Assembly (NCBI GenBank): GCA_902702965.1
Contig: CACRXP010000111.1
Location: 442,075 to 506,074, forward strand
DNA from: Spirometra erinaceieuropaei
Lineage: Eukaryota; Platyhelminthes; Cestoda; Diphyllobothriidea; Diphyllobothriidae
DNA: 64,000 nt
Direction of reading: 5' to 3'
The translations under genes were made by a program, and so were the position numbers. Below the pieces are notes generated by a model. The model was given only the letters and a program-made list of their open reading frames with translations, did no database searches and was not told the DNA's origin. Shown here one piece after another: positions 34,490-44,795 of the stretch; within the stretch, counting starts at the first letter, position 1, and every line of letters begins with the position of its first letter.

Positions 34490-35450
34490 GGTATTCACTC
34501 AGTTGCTGTATGGGTGGGGAAGAGCACAAACCAGGCCGGAGTCAGCCTGCCGGCCATACGGAACTTGTTTGCTTCAGAAGGCATCCCACCAACCTCAGCC
34601 TCCGCTGTAATTTCTCTAAAGGGTACAAAGACATGTGTCATTTGAGGCCCGAAGACTTCCGGCATAAAGATTTTGGTATGCATGCCTTCCTGGCAGGGGT
34701 GAAGGGCTGCTAAGATGGGCTATAAGTGAGTGCTGGTGATTTGGATCTTCTGACCCGGGGAGATGGACCTGCTCCATCCCAAAAAAGCAGTTCTCCGTTG
34801 TCTCCAATCAATGCATATTTGTTAAATTGCCTGAAGTAAGGTTCCGGCATGTGATCGCAATCTGGAAGAACATAGAAACCACTTTTTTCATCAGTCCCAG
34901 GGGGACTTGTAAATGTATTTGGGCTGCGCGGAGTCTGGCCAACCATCACAGCGCAGGGTTTTGAGGATAATTTGACCAACGAAGATTTTTACTTAAGGAA
35001 ATTAAGTAGTCATATTTCCGCATGGAAAGCCGGTATGGTGGATCCCGCGATGCATGGGAGTTTATTGATTGATAATATAAAATCCCGTCTCCTAGAACAG
35101 GCTTAACCTGACAAACAACTACGCCCAGAAGATATTGTGGATATTCAAATGATCTCGTCTAGGGATAGGACGTAATATTCGCTCTGGTTGCTATGAAATT
35201 CAGTCCTAAATTGCGCCAAGACACTCGCAAACCATTGGGTAGGCTTTGTTCCCTTCCGTCCTTTGTCCTAGCTATTCTACCCTCGTGAGGCTGTAATGCC
35301 GGAACTGCGCACTAAATGGAACTAGTATATTAATTCCTGGTAGCAGATAAGATTATCTCTCATTACTCTCAGTTGCGCCAGCCGACTATTCCTAAACTCT
35401 TACGTTAAAATCGAAACAGCGGCCCGAGAATGTCTGTCCCTAACCACTTT
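34490..35450. repeat. Family H repeat (copy 1) with weak minus-strand frame
   Basis: Collinear with 46900-47830: shared words include 'gccttcctggcaggggtgaag'-like, 'aagatgggct', 'gatcgcaatctgga', 'tgtaaatgtatttgggctg', 'aaccatcacagcgcagg', then 'gatctcgtct', 'aaaccattgggta'. On the minus strand an 89-codon frame (34710-34979) includes 'YALIGDNGELLFWDG'. The other copy reads the same region with several stops, so coding origin is possible but unproven. The element class is unknown. Confidence 0.6.
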
Positions 35451-35589
35451 TATCTAGGCTGCATTTGGAGGATATTTAAGATTAGCAAGAACAACGAAAA
35501 CCAAACTATGCAATAAGTACTGTTAACAAAAACCAAATTTCGGAGAAGCCACACATCCTCAAGGGAAAAGAATCATGCCTTGCCTCAGA

Positions 35590-35785
35590 AATCCTCCATG
35601 GTGGCGTCGCTGCAGATACCGAGGAAACATAGCCAATTTCAGTCTGCGAGAGGTTGCTAAGGGAACCATTGATGAGCCGAACACCTCGCAGTTATGTCAT
35701 GCAACGGCAGAATATCGGCGAAACACGCGTGTATGGCTTTTGGCTAGCACCTCTACTGTTGGTATGGTATCCCCTTGCCCTATTC
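35590..35785. repeat. Family C end fragment
   Basis: Carries 'attgatgagccgaacacctc', 'gcagaatatcggcgaaac' and 'gtgtatggcttttggctag', ending ggtatggtatccccttgccct, which matches the right terminus of the 18.3 kb copy. Only one arm is present. Confidence 0.7.
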
Positions 35786-35844
35786 ATTGCATTGAGGACG
35801 AGGAGCGAGATTGTAGATTGTCCAGATAGTCACTTATATAGGCA

Positions 35845-36335
35845 GAATAACAGCACCGATAAAGACAAGAGAGACTGAAATATCATTTCTGGCTTGTTAG
35901 CCGTCATCAGCCAGCCATACCCAACCCCAGGGCATTCAGTCGCCAACGATCGAACTCGTGACTTGTTGCTTAGATTTCCAACGTCCTATATATTGAACCG
36001 CGATCTATTTTTTTCTGTCGATTCCGATCAGGTACATATATAATGGTAGAAGGACACGCTCCAGCCGAAGTACGGAACTCACTCGTCCCGTTCTACCTTG
36101 AGGCTCTCTCTTGAACCCCGTCAACAGATGCGCGGCGTCGCGGGTTCGAGCCTTGGCGGTTGCATACCTCGGGGTTCGGTGATGACGACTAACAAGTCAG
36201 AAATAACGTCTTAAGTCTCCTTCGTCTTCTTTGGTGGTGTAAAGCCGCCTATATTATGCGCTGCTTTACGAGGCTCTAGAGAGAGCCCTAAGGCACAACA
36301 GACCGAGTGAGTTCCATGGCGCATTCAGTACGCAC
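35845..36335. repeat. SINE-A palindromic dimer (locus 3)
   Basis: Minus-strand body (35850-35925), minus-strand tRNA-like head (about 35940-36010, diverged), minus-strand X (36050-36125), then plus-strand tRNA 3' half with 'gcgggttcgagcc', plus-strand body (36175-36235) and X (36255-36330). Same junction order as at 13 and 22 kb, but this copy is more diverged and so probably older. Confidence 0.8.
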
Positions 36336-36575
36336 TCCCGTGCCAATGACACTTTTTTCTGTCCTCTAGGTGGCTTGAATTCTCGGGAGGTTGTTCAAAT
36401 CAAGTAAACAAACATGCTCAAATGGATCTCTCGAGGCAGCAAACAACCAGAGAAAATTTCAGGGGCTTTGGAACGTGAAGACGAAAGTTCGAGTTTCAGG
36501 TGTATTTATAAGTAAAGTAGAGAACTGATCGACCGCCGGATCAGTTTGTTCGTTGTCTTGAGAAGAAGTCGATTG

Positions 36576-37016
36576 TCAATGGTAGTTACAACAACAGAAA
36601 GAGCGAAAATGATAGGAGGAAGTAGCTAACCATCGATTAAACGCGCAAAACTGGAGGTGACTTCGCAGGGCCCTGTACGCAGGCACAAAATCAATAACGC
36701 GATTGACGGAGTTCTCGTTCGATGTCCAGGCCTCAATCAACTCTCGGCCTGTTTTATTTCCGACGTTGGGGATTATCTTTATGGTTGCGATTTTAAACTC
36801 ACGTTGTTGATGTGAGCAGCCCCTCCGGATAATTCGCACAGCAAACTTGTGTTCGCGTATGCGCGATCCGAGAATGCGTCTAGTCCGATCTGTGTAGTTC
36901 CAAGGACACTTTTGGCACGAGATGAAATGCATTGTTCCAGACTGTTCTTCGGGATTTGACTGTTCTTCTATTTTTGTGAACTTGCTGCGCAAAGTGACAA
37001 AGTGCAATTTTAACAC
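36576..37016 (-). pseudogene. PLE fragment: GIY-YIG nuclease domain
   Basis: A 146-codon open frame on the minus strand. 'CQKCPWNYTDRTRRILGSRI' carries the second half of the GIY-YIG motif, with YIG changed to YTD; 'REHKFAVRI' follows with the arginine and histidine positions. 'IIPNVGNKTGRELIEAW' holds the expected glutamate, and 'NSVNRVIDFVPAYRALR' closes the domain. It is the closest relative of 13990-14345. No RT region is attached on the upstream side, where DNA becomes unrecognisable beyond about 37020. A gaaacgtcc word at 37049 recalls the hammerhead end but lacks the rest. Confidence 0.8.
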
Positions 37017-37134
37017 CTAGATCCGCAAAAGTGCGTTTGGCCGCTTTCGAAACGTCCAAAATGCTTAAGCAGAGGATGCCATGTACCTGGCGGTTTTGCT
37101 GTTAAATTCCTCTGAGGGCGACCATATAGATAGC

Positions 37135-38366
37135 GACTTATTCATTTCAGTTCAGTTTATGTGAAGGAAAGTAGGTGTGTGCCTTTTAAATCCCAATTTG
37201 TTACATGCAGAGGAAGTATGCGGTAAAAGTGGACAGGAAGTATCATGGAAAAAATTCAAGGGGAATATCAAAAACTGTACAGACATACATAGTATTTCAT
37301 GTGTTAACAGTAGTTGAAGGCATAGGAACTCGAGCTGTTGATTAATACAGCAGATACTTGAAGCGCGCCTAAGCTACAGGAAAAGTAATAAGATTTGTGG
37401 TCTGCAAGCCTCTTCAATGCCTTGGATTAAAATTAATAAATTACGTAAACAAATGTTACTTAAATATTGGCAGTGGTATTATTGTGGCATTAAATTGTTG
37501 GCACTGGCTATCAAAACGGTTGCAGATGGGTGGCATTGTGGTGCGCACTGCAATGTTGATCCAGCCTCCTTTTAAAATTTTCTACGGATACAGACATAAC
37601 AACATCCTCAAGCAAAGCACTACAAGCTCTAACCACTCTGTTGAAGAAGAACTTCCGTGTGTTTAGCCTGGCGTCAGTCACGCGTAGCTTGAGTGGATGA
37701 CCTCCCAGGTAAGTCATTGTCTCCAACTGGAAGAAGTCTCCTGATACGAGGCCGCAATCCTGATTGCGCAGGATGCGGAAAGCTTGTAGTAGGTCGCCAC
37801 GTAGCTGCCTGTGTTTCAAAGGAAAAAAATAATGACAAGCTAACCGCGTTTCGTGGGGTAGTGATCCCTATCCAGTTGCAAGTTAATTGCCTGCCGTTGA
37901 ACTTTCTTCGAGTATGCTGAAGTCTTTAGCGGTCCAGGGTCTCCATGCTTGGATAGCAAACTCCAGATGCGGCCGCACAAAAGTTCGAAAGACCTTGGCA
38001 AAGGAGTCTCCATTAAAGGAAGAGAGCGCCCATTTGAAGAGGCATAGGATGAACACCGCCAACTTGGCTACCTTTGAGCAGTGCAGCGAAGGCTTGAGCG
38101 AGATTGTGATCCACACACCCAAATCCTTCTGGGCGTCGACATCTTGCAGCGGTTTGCTAGCCACGTGGTGGACCATACGGTCAGGAGAATGGGTTCCTTT
38201 GACTCGTAGAAAGTTACACTTGTGTACGTTAAACGACAAATGTCAGTCGTTTGACCATTGCTCGAGGCGGTCTAGGTTTGTCTGCAATCGCACTTCGTCA
38301 ACTTCATTTCGTATGTCAGTAAACACTGCGACCTTTCAATCCAGTTCGTTTTCATGGTTGTTGACA
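37135..38366 (-). pseudogene. LINE-1 copy: RT C-terminal half and 3' region (CR1/jockey type)
   Basis: This is local LINE copy 1, not the mammalian L1 family. Minus strand in order: 'VFTDI' in the place of the FADD catalytic box (about 38325), 'NEVDEVRLQTNLDRLEQWSN', 'SFNVHKCNFLRV', 'DAQKDLGVWI', 'SLHCSKVAK', 'VRPHLEFAIQAWRPWTAKDF' (to about 37935), then after a frameshift 'HRQLRGDLLQAFRI', 'LNTRKFFFNRVV' and 'VENFKRRLDQH'. The 3' untranslated part runs to about 37135 and matches 39840-39990 of the next copy. Loss of FADD, a stop before it and frameshifts show it is dead. Confidence 0.88.
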
Positions 38367-38368
38367 TA

Positions 38369-39365
38369 CAGTGCGTGACCTATCTCATGAAATATTGGCT
38401 GAAATTCTGAAATGCGTTTTCGATTAGGAAGGATTACTTGGTCGCGGTTGTAATACTGACTATCCTGCGGCATACTCTTATAACATTTCGGACTCGGCAG
38501 GATGTTGGCTTTTAAATGCACTTCTTTTCATTCTCCTGCAGAAAGCGTGCTCGGTAAAAAATGACTACTTATGTAGTATGCATTTTTCCAATTGATTTTC
38601 GATGGTTTTGAAAATTCAAATATATTTTATAGAAACCACAAACAAAAATATGCTTTCTTTTAGTCAATTTATAGAGAATCACGTCGTTTTTATATTTTAT
38701 ACTTAAGGAAAGAGTATAATTAGGTTTTAAAAAAAGTTTTCTATTTGCCGAAAAATTTGGAGCCTAATCATTCGTTGCATTAGTGCTTAGTGATTACACT
38801 CTACAAGGTGCATGCGTTCCGCGTAAAGAAAATCCTATATTTTTCGATGTCGTTAAAGAGATATCATAGAGGGTCCATAAAATTTTGCAATGGATGCGGA
38901 CCATGTTGTACATTTCATGAGGAGCAGTGGTAAACGGCAAGGTACGATGCTATGTGAATGGACGTATCGCGGTCTTAAAAAGTCTCATAATTAGAAACTT
39001 TTTAAAAACCTAATTATACTCCTTCCTTAAGTATAAAATATAAAGAAGACGTGATTCTCTAATGATTGACTAAAAGAAAACATATTTTTGTTTATGGTTT
39101 CTATAAAAAATATATTTGAATTTAAAAAACCATCGAAAATCAATGGGAAAATGCATGCTACTTAAGAAGTCATTTCTTACCAAGTACCCTTTCTCTAGTA
39201 GATTGAAAAGAAGTGCATTTAAAAGCCAACATCATGCCGAGTCGGAAATGTTATAAGAGTATGCCGCAAGATAGTCAGTATTACAACCGCGACCAAGTAA
39301 TCCTTCCTAATCGAAAACGCATTTCAGAATTTCAGCCAACATTTTATGAGATAGGTCACGCACTG
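38369..39365 (-). mobile_element. MITE-A copy 3, inserted in the LINE
   Basis: 997 bp flanked by TA (38367-38368, 39366-39367). Arms as in copy 2, but the asymmetric centre is reversed, so the element points the other way. On the LINE strand the flanks join through one TA to read 'LCAIYVNNHENELD', which matches the expected RT segment after the GSVLGPTLF motif. Frames at 38336-38521 and 39213-39464 are mirror images in the two arms. Confidence 0.9.
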
Positions 39366-39367
39366 TA

Positions 39368-39670
39368 TATGGCGCACAGTGTAGGGCCAAGAACGGAGCC
39401 TTGGGGAGCACCATTCCTAAACGCAACCTCCGCTGACTGCTGGTCATTGAAGTGGATTGTTTAAGAACGGCCGAGTAAAAAATTTCGAATCCACAGCAGA
39501 AGCTTATCTCGCATACGTATACGGCCGAACTTGTAAGAAAGGCGATGGTGAGGCACATTATCGTGGGTCTTCTTGAAGTCGATATAGACCGCACGCACCA
39601 TATGTCCTCTATCAATAGCTCGACTACAGTCCTCCAGACAGTAGAGCAAGTTTGTTATATAGGATCTGTT
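39368..39670 (-). pseudogene. LINE copy 1: RT motif A and B region
   Basis: The minus strand reads 'TNLLYCLEDCSRAIDRG', 'VRAVYIDFKKTHDNVPHHRL' with the motif A aspartate, 'GRIRMRDKLLLWIRNFLLGR', then in another frame 'NGAPQGSVLGPTL' up to the MITE-A insertion. Upstream of about 39670 the similarity stops, so this LINE copy is 5' truncated. Confidence 0.85.
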
Positions 39671-39829
39671 GTATCCAGCTGGTCAACGCTTGGAATTCTC
39701 CACGCCCTCCTCTCAAGTGCTTCCACATTTGGCCCCTGTTGACATTCCCCTTCCCCTTTTGTAACCTTTTTTGAGCGCGATCGGCGTTCTTTTAATTAGC
39801 TAGTTTTGTATTCTGACCTTGAGCTGGGA

Positions 39830-41350
39830 ATTCGATCTGCTCAGTATCAGTATCAGTATATTTCAGGGAAAGTAGGTGTGTACCTTTGAAATCCCTATTG
39901 GTTACATGCAGAGGATATATATGGAGGAAATGGAAAGGAAGTAACATGAAAGAAATGCGAGGGGAATAGCAAAAACTGTACAGATGAACACAGAATGTCA
40001 TGCTTTAACAGCGTTTAGAGGCACATTAACTTGCTTTGTTGGTCAAAATACAGCGGACAGTTGAGGCACACTTAAGACACGGGAAAAGAAGTAAAATTGT
40101 TTAGTCTACAGGCATCGTGGTGAATGCGAACAGCTGTGTGCGACGTGGCCCAAGCTTAATAAATAACATAAACACATATTACTTAAATGTTGATAGTAGC
40201 ATCGTTATAACACTAAATTGTCCATGTTGGCTGTCAAGGTGGCCGTAGTCCGGCGTTATTGTGGCGCGCTCTATAATGCTGATCTAGTCTCCATTTAAAA
40301 GTATCTACCGAGCCTGACATAACAACATCCTCAGGCAAGGCATTCCAAGCTGCAACCACTCTGTTGGAGAAGAAGAACTTTCGGGTGTCTAGCCAGACCA
40401 GTCGATAGCTCGACTGCAGTCTTCCAGACAGTAGTGCAAGTTTGTCATATAGGAGCTGTCTTTGCGTAATCCGTGCTGGGAATCGAAATTTAGGCGGTTT
40501 TGTTTAAGTAACTGCATCAATTTCTGCCTAATTATTTTCTCCGTAATCTTGCACTAAATGGAGGTGAGGCTGACTGGTCTGTAATTGTTTTCAGAGACCC
40601 GACTTCCGCCCTTGTGCAGCGGCGTATTTCATGCCGATTTCCAGTCGGCTGACAAATATCCGGCCTCGAAGAATGTATTGAAAGGCATAGAGAGTGGCTT
40701 AGCCAACTGACCGGAGAGTTCCTTTAAAATCGTCGCCAGAATCTCATTGGAACATAGTGATGTTGATTCCTTTAGTTTTATCAGCTACATCAGAACTACG
40801 CACTTGGTAAACTGAACGGTCTCAATATTTGTGGCCTCTTCGAAGTCAATCGTGGCAGGGTTTCGTCTAGTTTCGCATTTAAAAACAAACAGAAAGAATC
40901 CCGAAAGATGATCAGTTTTTGCTCTATCTTCAGTGGAAGTTGCACTTTCAGCAGTTCTTAGCAGTGGTACTGGGTCCTTGTTTCGCATGCTCTCTCCTAT
41001 GTAACCGTAGAATAAGTTAGGGTTCTCTGCGGTGCGGCTAAGCAGATTCAGTTCGAATTTTCTTTTTGTTATGAGGATAAAGCCTTTGACCCCATTTCGC
41101 TGAATTTTCAACGCACCTATGAATGTGGGGCTCCTGTCAGTAAGCGATTTTTTCCACTGCCTTCGCTTTTTATGCACTTCATCCTTCAAGGCTTGCGTAG
41201 ACCACCGAGGTCTGCTAGTTAGCCTCTTTCGTAAAAGCGATGAGCCTGTTCATTACTTCCAAGAACCGTTGCCAGTCTTCTCCAGCAAATGCAGACTCCA
41301 ACTCAATGCCATCGGACAGTCAATCTGCCTAAAATGGTCACAGGGATAAG
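39830..41350 (-). pseudogene. LINE copy 2, internally deleted
   Basis: From right to left: 'HKKRRQWKKSL', 'AENPNLFYGYIGESMRNKDP', 'VPLLRTAES' (40785-41189), a decayed finger region including 'LQTSQPHLHLVQDYGE' (about 40545-40610), then 'YCLEDCSRAID' (about 40403-40445). There the sequence jumps straight to 'RKFFF', 'NRVVAAWNALPEDVVM' (about 40310-40385). The RT catalytic core, about 1 kb, is missing. The 3' end near 39838-39860 is a short tandem of tactga units on the element strand, as in CR1-type tails. It was probably moved by an intact LINE or deleted after insertion. Confidence 0.82.
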
Positions 41351-41394
41351 GGGCCTTATGGGCTCTTTTCTCCGGTTTACTGCAATGAGTCTGG

Positions 41395-41775
41395 AGTTGT
41401 CCATGCAAGAGAAGTGTCCGGATATAAAGAGGGGTTGACTTTTTGGGGGCCAAATGACATCATAATAGCGGAACAGGTACTTGCTAAAAGCCCAGACACA
41501 TGTGTTTTGCCGATATTCTGTCGCTCCATGGCACAGCTACGAGGGGTTTGGGTCTTCAGTGGATCCGCCAGCATTTCCCATCTGCTTTCAGTTAGACACT
41601 CCAGTTTAAAAATTGTTGCCTCTTAATATCCTCAGAAATCAAGTGCGAACTTGGAGTAGATCAGTATATTCGAGGTTTATAAGCACAGACCGAAAATTGT
41701 ATATATGAATATTTGGGCCGAAGTCCATCAGCCACAGCGGGTAACCGCGTGATATTCACTAGCTGCCGACAGGCT
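41395..41775 (+). repeat. Family C (copy 5)
   Basis: Holds 'cttgctaaaagcccagacac', 'tttgccgatattctgtcgct', 'cttggagtagatcagt', 'gaatatttgggccgaagtcc' and 'gccgacaggct' in order. It stops where the family H inverted arm starts. Confidence 0.75.
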
Positions 41776-42532
41776 CCAAGACTGGTGCAGTTATGCTTTC
41801 ACTCGACACCTTGGACGCATGTCAGTGGTATCGCCGGGCGCTTGCCTAGCATCCAACTGCCAACCTGCTCTGACAACCTATTTTTCATTCCTTCTGTACA
41901 GAATACAAAACTCTGTACTGGCGTCTATCTTTTTCTCTCACATGGGATCTGGCCTGATGGCCTTTGCGATTAGGGTCTGATTATGAATTAGTCTCTGGCA
42001 ATAAGACATACTGACGATGATATCGGGGAGGATGCGAAATGTCTCATTCGAACCGAAGTCTGCGTACCTCAGAGGGAATATATATATCTCTACGTCGACA
42101 ATGACTGAAAACGTCCAGTTTCGGCTGGATTATCTGACTTACAATTCAGTATTCACGACCTTTAATTTAGACTGACCGGATAAATAGCCAATGCTGGTGG
42201 GTTCCCGTGAAAAATATGCATCTCAACTGGTTGGGGAGTTGGGAAATAAGAATTATAAAAATGGGATGAGGAGAGTTGATCTGACCTGCTACCAGGAGTG
42301 AATATACTGGTTTCGGTTAGCTTGGATTTGTGGCCTTACAGAACTCAGAAGTGTCATGTAACTAAGAGCAAGGGTTGAAGGGGATAGAAATTACCCAATG
42401 GTTTCTGAGTGACTTAATGCAATCAAAAAGTGAATCTCATAGCAAAAGCAGCGAATATTTCGTCATATCGTCAGACGAGATCGTTTGAATCCCCACAGAA
42501 TCTTGTGGACGTACTTTATTGTCAACTTAAAT
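41776..42532 (-). repeat. Family H inverted arm (left)
   Basis: Reverse complement of 47531-48270 with roughly 85-90% identity by eye over about 750 bp; both include 'ctctggcaataagacatac' and 'tgtggggattcaaacgat' in the respective orientations. It shares about 35160-35440 as an older third copy. No coding frame persists in both arms. Confidence 0.8.
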
Positions 42533-42965
42533 GCCGGGGGTCCTTCTTGACTTTCGGCCTGCTGTCTCCACTGTGTGATGCCCAGCAAGGTGGAAGTAGG
42601 TGCTTTGACTTGCGCGTGAAAAAGTTTATAGTGATAGTAGACTTGCGCAGCATCTACCGCACCCTCCTCCTAGGAGGGGCTCCTCCTCCCCCCTCACATG
42701 GCCTGGCGTCAAGACAGTCAAGAAGACCGGAGGCAGGAGAGGGCGTAGGTGGCTGTCAGACCCGCACCTAGGCGTAACACCACCCCCCCCCCCGGTCCAC
42801 AACAAACACTTGACCAAGATTTTAAACAACAATAAAAGTGGGTCAGAAAGTGGAGAGAATGACACGGTCTATATAGGCCGCAAGCGCACCAACCGGCAGG
42901 GGACCAGGTGCCAGAAAACTGCCAGAGCACACCAGGCTGCGAGTGACATGGTTTGGTGAATCATG
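42533..42965 (-). repeat. SINE-B copy
   Basis: Minus-strand unit with 'gcagcatctaccgcaccctc', 'gtcaagacagtcaagaagac', 'gtaggtggctg', 'ggtccacaacaaacacttg', and a right part ending 'catggtttggtgaatcatgg'. A poly-C run of about 13 lies near 42784. Frames at 42430-42930 are products of the repeat. Confidence 0.75.
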
Positions 42966-43126
42966 GCATAGCAGACGCACACGATCCTTGAAGTCCAGAA
43001 GGGTGAGACGCGGCACTGCATCTAGCCTGAGCATCGCCCTTCAAAGGCCGGGTAACCAGTCAGTCATCGACTGTGAGGCACTACCCATAACACACACACC
43101 TCACATGCGTGAGGGCCAAAAGTGGC

Positions 43127-43197
43127 TGCCCGACCGGGAGTCGAACCCGGGCCGCCTGGGTGAAAGCCAGGAATCCTAACCGCTAGACCATCGGGGA
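43127..43197 (-). tRNA. tRNA-Glu (anticodon TTC), possibly defective
   Basis: A 71-base tRNA on the minus strand. A box 'tggtctagcggttagga', anticodon loop 'ctttcac' giving TTC, and B box 'gggttcgactccc' are perfect. The D, anticodon (cctgg...ccagg) and T stems (ccggg...cccgg) pair fully. The acceptor tccccga pairs with tcgggca except for one C-C mismatch at the second position, where canonical eukaryotic genes keep G. A run of four T lies about 10 bases downstream and could end Pol III transcription. It may be a working gene with a sequence variant or a recent pseudogene. No SINE body seems attached. Confidence 0.82.
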
Positions 43198-44160
43198 TGT
43201 GCTGGTGGACCCATTCTGACTGCTAGATAGGAATGTCGAGTGCCAACTAATAATTCACTACATGCCTACCAGAAGGCCTACGTAATTATAACAAGTAGTA
43301 GTTGATTCTGACGCTTCTTTGGTGTTGATAATGTGAATGGGAGACGCGCAGAGCGGAAAAATGTGACTCTCTCAAATTCGCATCTCGTGCTCAGAGCACA
43401 TTTCCGTCTTTGTGTGGCCTTCGCAGTTTCATAGTCTGCATTAAAGAGGAAGAAAAGAAATTGTTGTCCCTTAAGTAGCCACTGGCTGTACTTTCCAGCC
43501 TTGCGTAGTTTAACGACTCGCTACTCATTTCCTTGCCCCAGCTCGCGTACCCGGATTAGATGTCGACCACTACGAATTAGACTTTGTCTGGTGATACTTC
43601 GAGTCACAAATCAGAAACATCCGGTGAATGAAGTGTTCACTCCAGCGATCACGACCTCTTTCTCTCAATGGTGTCTCATTTTCGCCTTTATCATGGTAGT
43701 TCTGCATAATCATCACTAAGAACAAAATTGTCGGTGTTTCTTCTTGTCTTTTAATGATGCACTCTGTCACGAAAAAGAGGCAGAAACTCAGGGAATTAGG
43801 GGCATTCGTTTGTCAAATCCGCGCAACCTAACCAAACTTACCGACCCCGTGTGCAGCAACGTCAATCGAAACTCGTCTTCAAGCGGCTAACAAACAAACC
43901 AGTAAACGTCTGCCTTTATGAAAAAGAATTGGGCCGTTTCGTTTATGACAGACAATGCTCCTCAAATTGATCAGTGAAAATAGGGGAAATCTGAAACCGT
44001 TTTACAGAATTACTTTATTCGGTTCGGAAAGGATAACCTTTGTGACCCCCCGGGGAGGGCATGGGAATAGCCCCCACCCCCCCCTCCCCCATTGTAATAC
44101 AGGTGTATTTGCGCTAAAATCCAGGGAAATTAGAGTATAGTTTTAGGCTAGGGTTGCGCT
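43198..44160. other. Unassigned stretch
   Basis: No recognised gene or repeat. A C-rich tract lies near 44045-44092. Confidence 0.4.
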
Positions 44161-44164
44161 GAAA

Positions 44165-44625
44165 TTTTAAATTGAATTTAGCCGTTGTTTTTTAGTTTCC
44201 CCAGAAATTAACTGCGAACTTGGGGTAGATCAGTATATTATAGGCCCATAGACTCAGACCGAAGTTTTTTATGCATGCAGTCCATCAACCAAAGGTTTAG
44301 GGGATTCCATACTAACAGCACAGGTACTAGCCAAAAGCCCATACACGCGTGTTTTGCCGATATCCTGCTGCTGCGTGACACAGCTTCGGTCTGAGTCTAT
44401 AGACCTAGAATAGACTGGTTTACGCCAAGTTCGCTGTTAATTTCTGGGGGAATTAAGAAACAACGATTTCTAAATTGGAGTATCCACCAGACACCCATCG
44501 ATGAGCCGAACCCCTCGCAGCTGTACCATGCAGAGTCAGAATATCGAAGAAACACGCGTATATGGGCTTTTGGCTAATACCTGTGCTGTTAGTATGGTAT
44601 CACTTTACCCTAAAATTAAAGTAAG
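44165..44625. repeat. Family C fold-back repeat (copy 6)
   Basis: Left part with 'cttggggtagatcagtatat' and 'agactcagaccgaa'; centre with 'ggggattccatactaacagc' and 'tagccaaaagcccatacacg'; then the inverted set 'ggtctgagtctatagacc', 'gaagaaacacgcgtatatgg' and the terminus 'ggtatcactttaccctaaaa'. It confirms the right terminus defined at 18784. Confidence 0.75.
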
Positions 44626-44795
44626 TGCTATGGTTAGGATGACGGGAATAGGTAATCTCTTCTGAAATTAACGTTTGACAACCTGTCGTACGGTTGGGGG
44701 GAGGTGTGGAGGGGGGGGGTGTACGTTCCTGTGTCCCGTCGGTAGGTCAAAAAATTTATCCCCACCGTCACCTGTTGCGCCTGTATGACTATGTA

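Noticed and set aside
37040..37060. gaaacgtcc word as a fourth hammerhead
   Set aside because: The upstream core and stem II words are missing.
37887..38378. 163-codon plus-strand frame
   Set aside because: It is the antisense shadow of the LINE RT C-terminal region on the minus strand.
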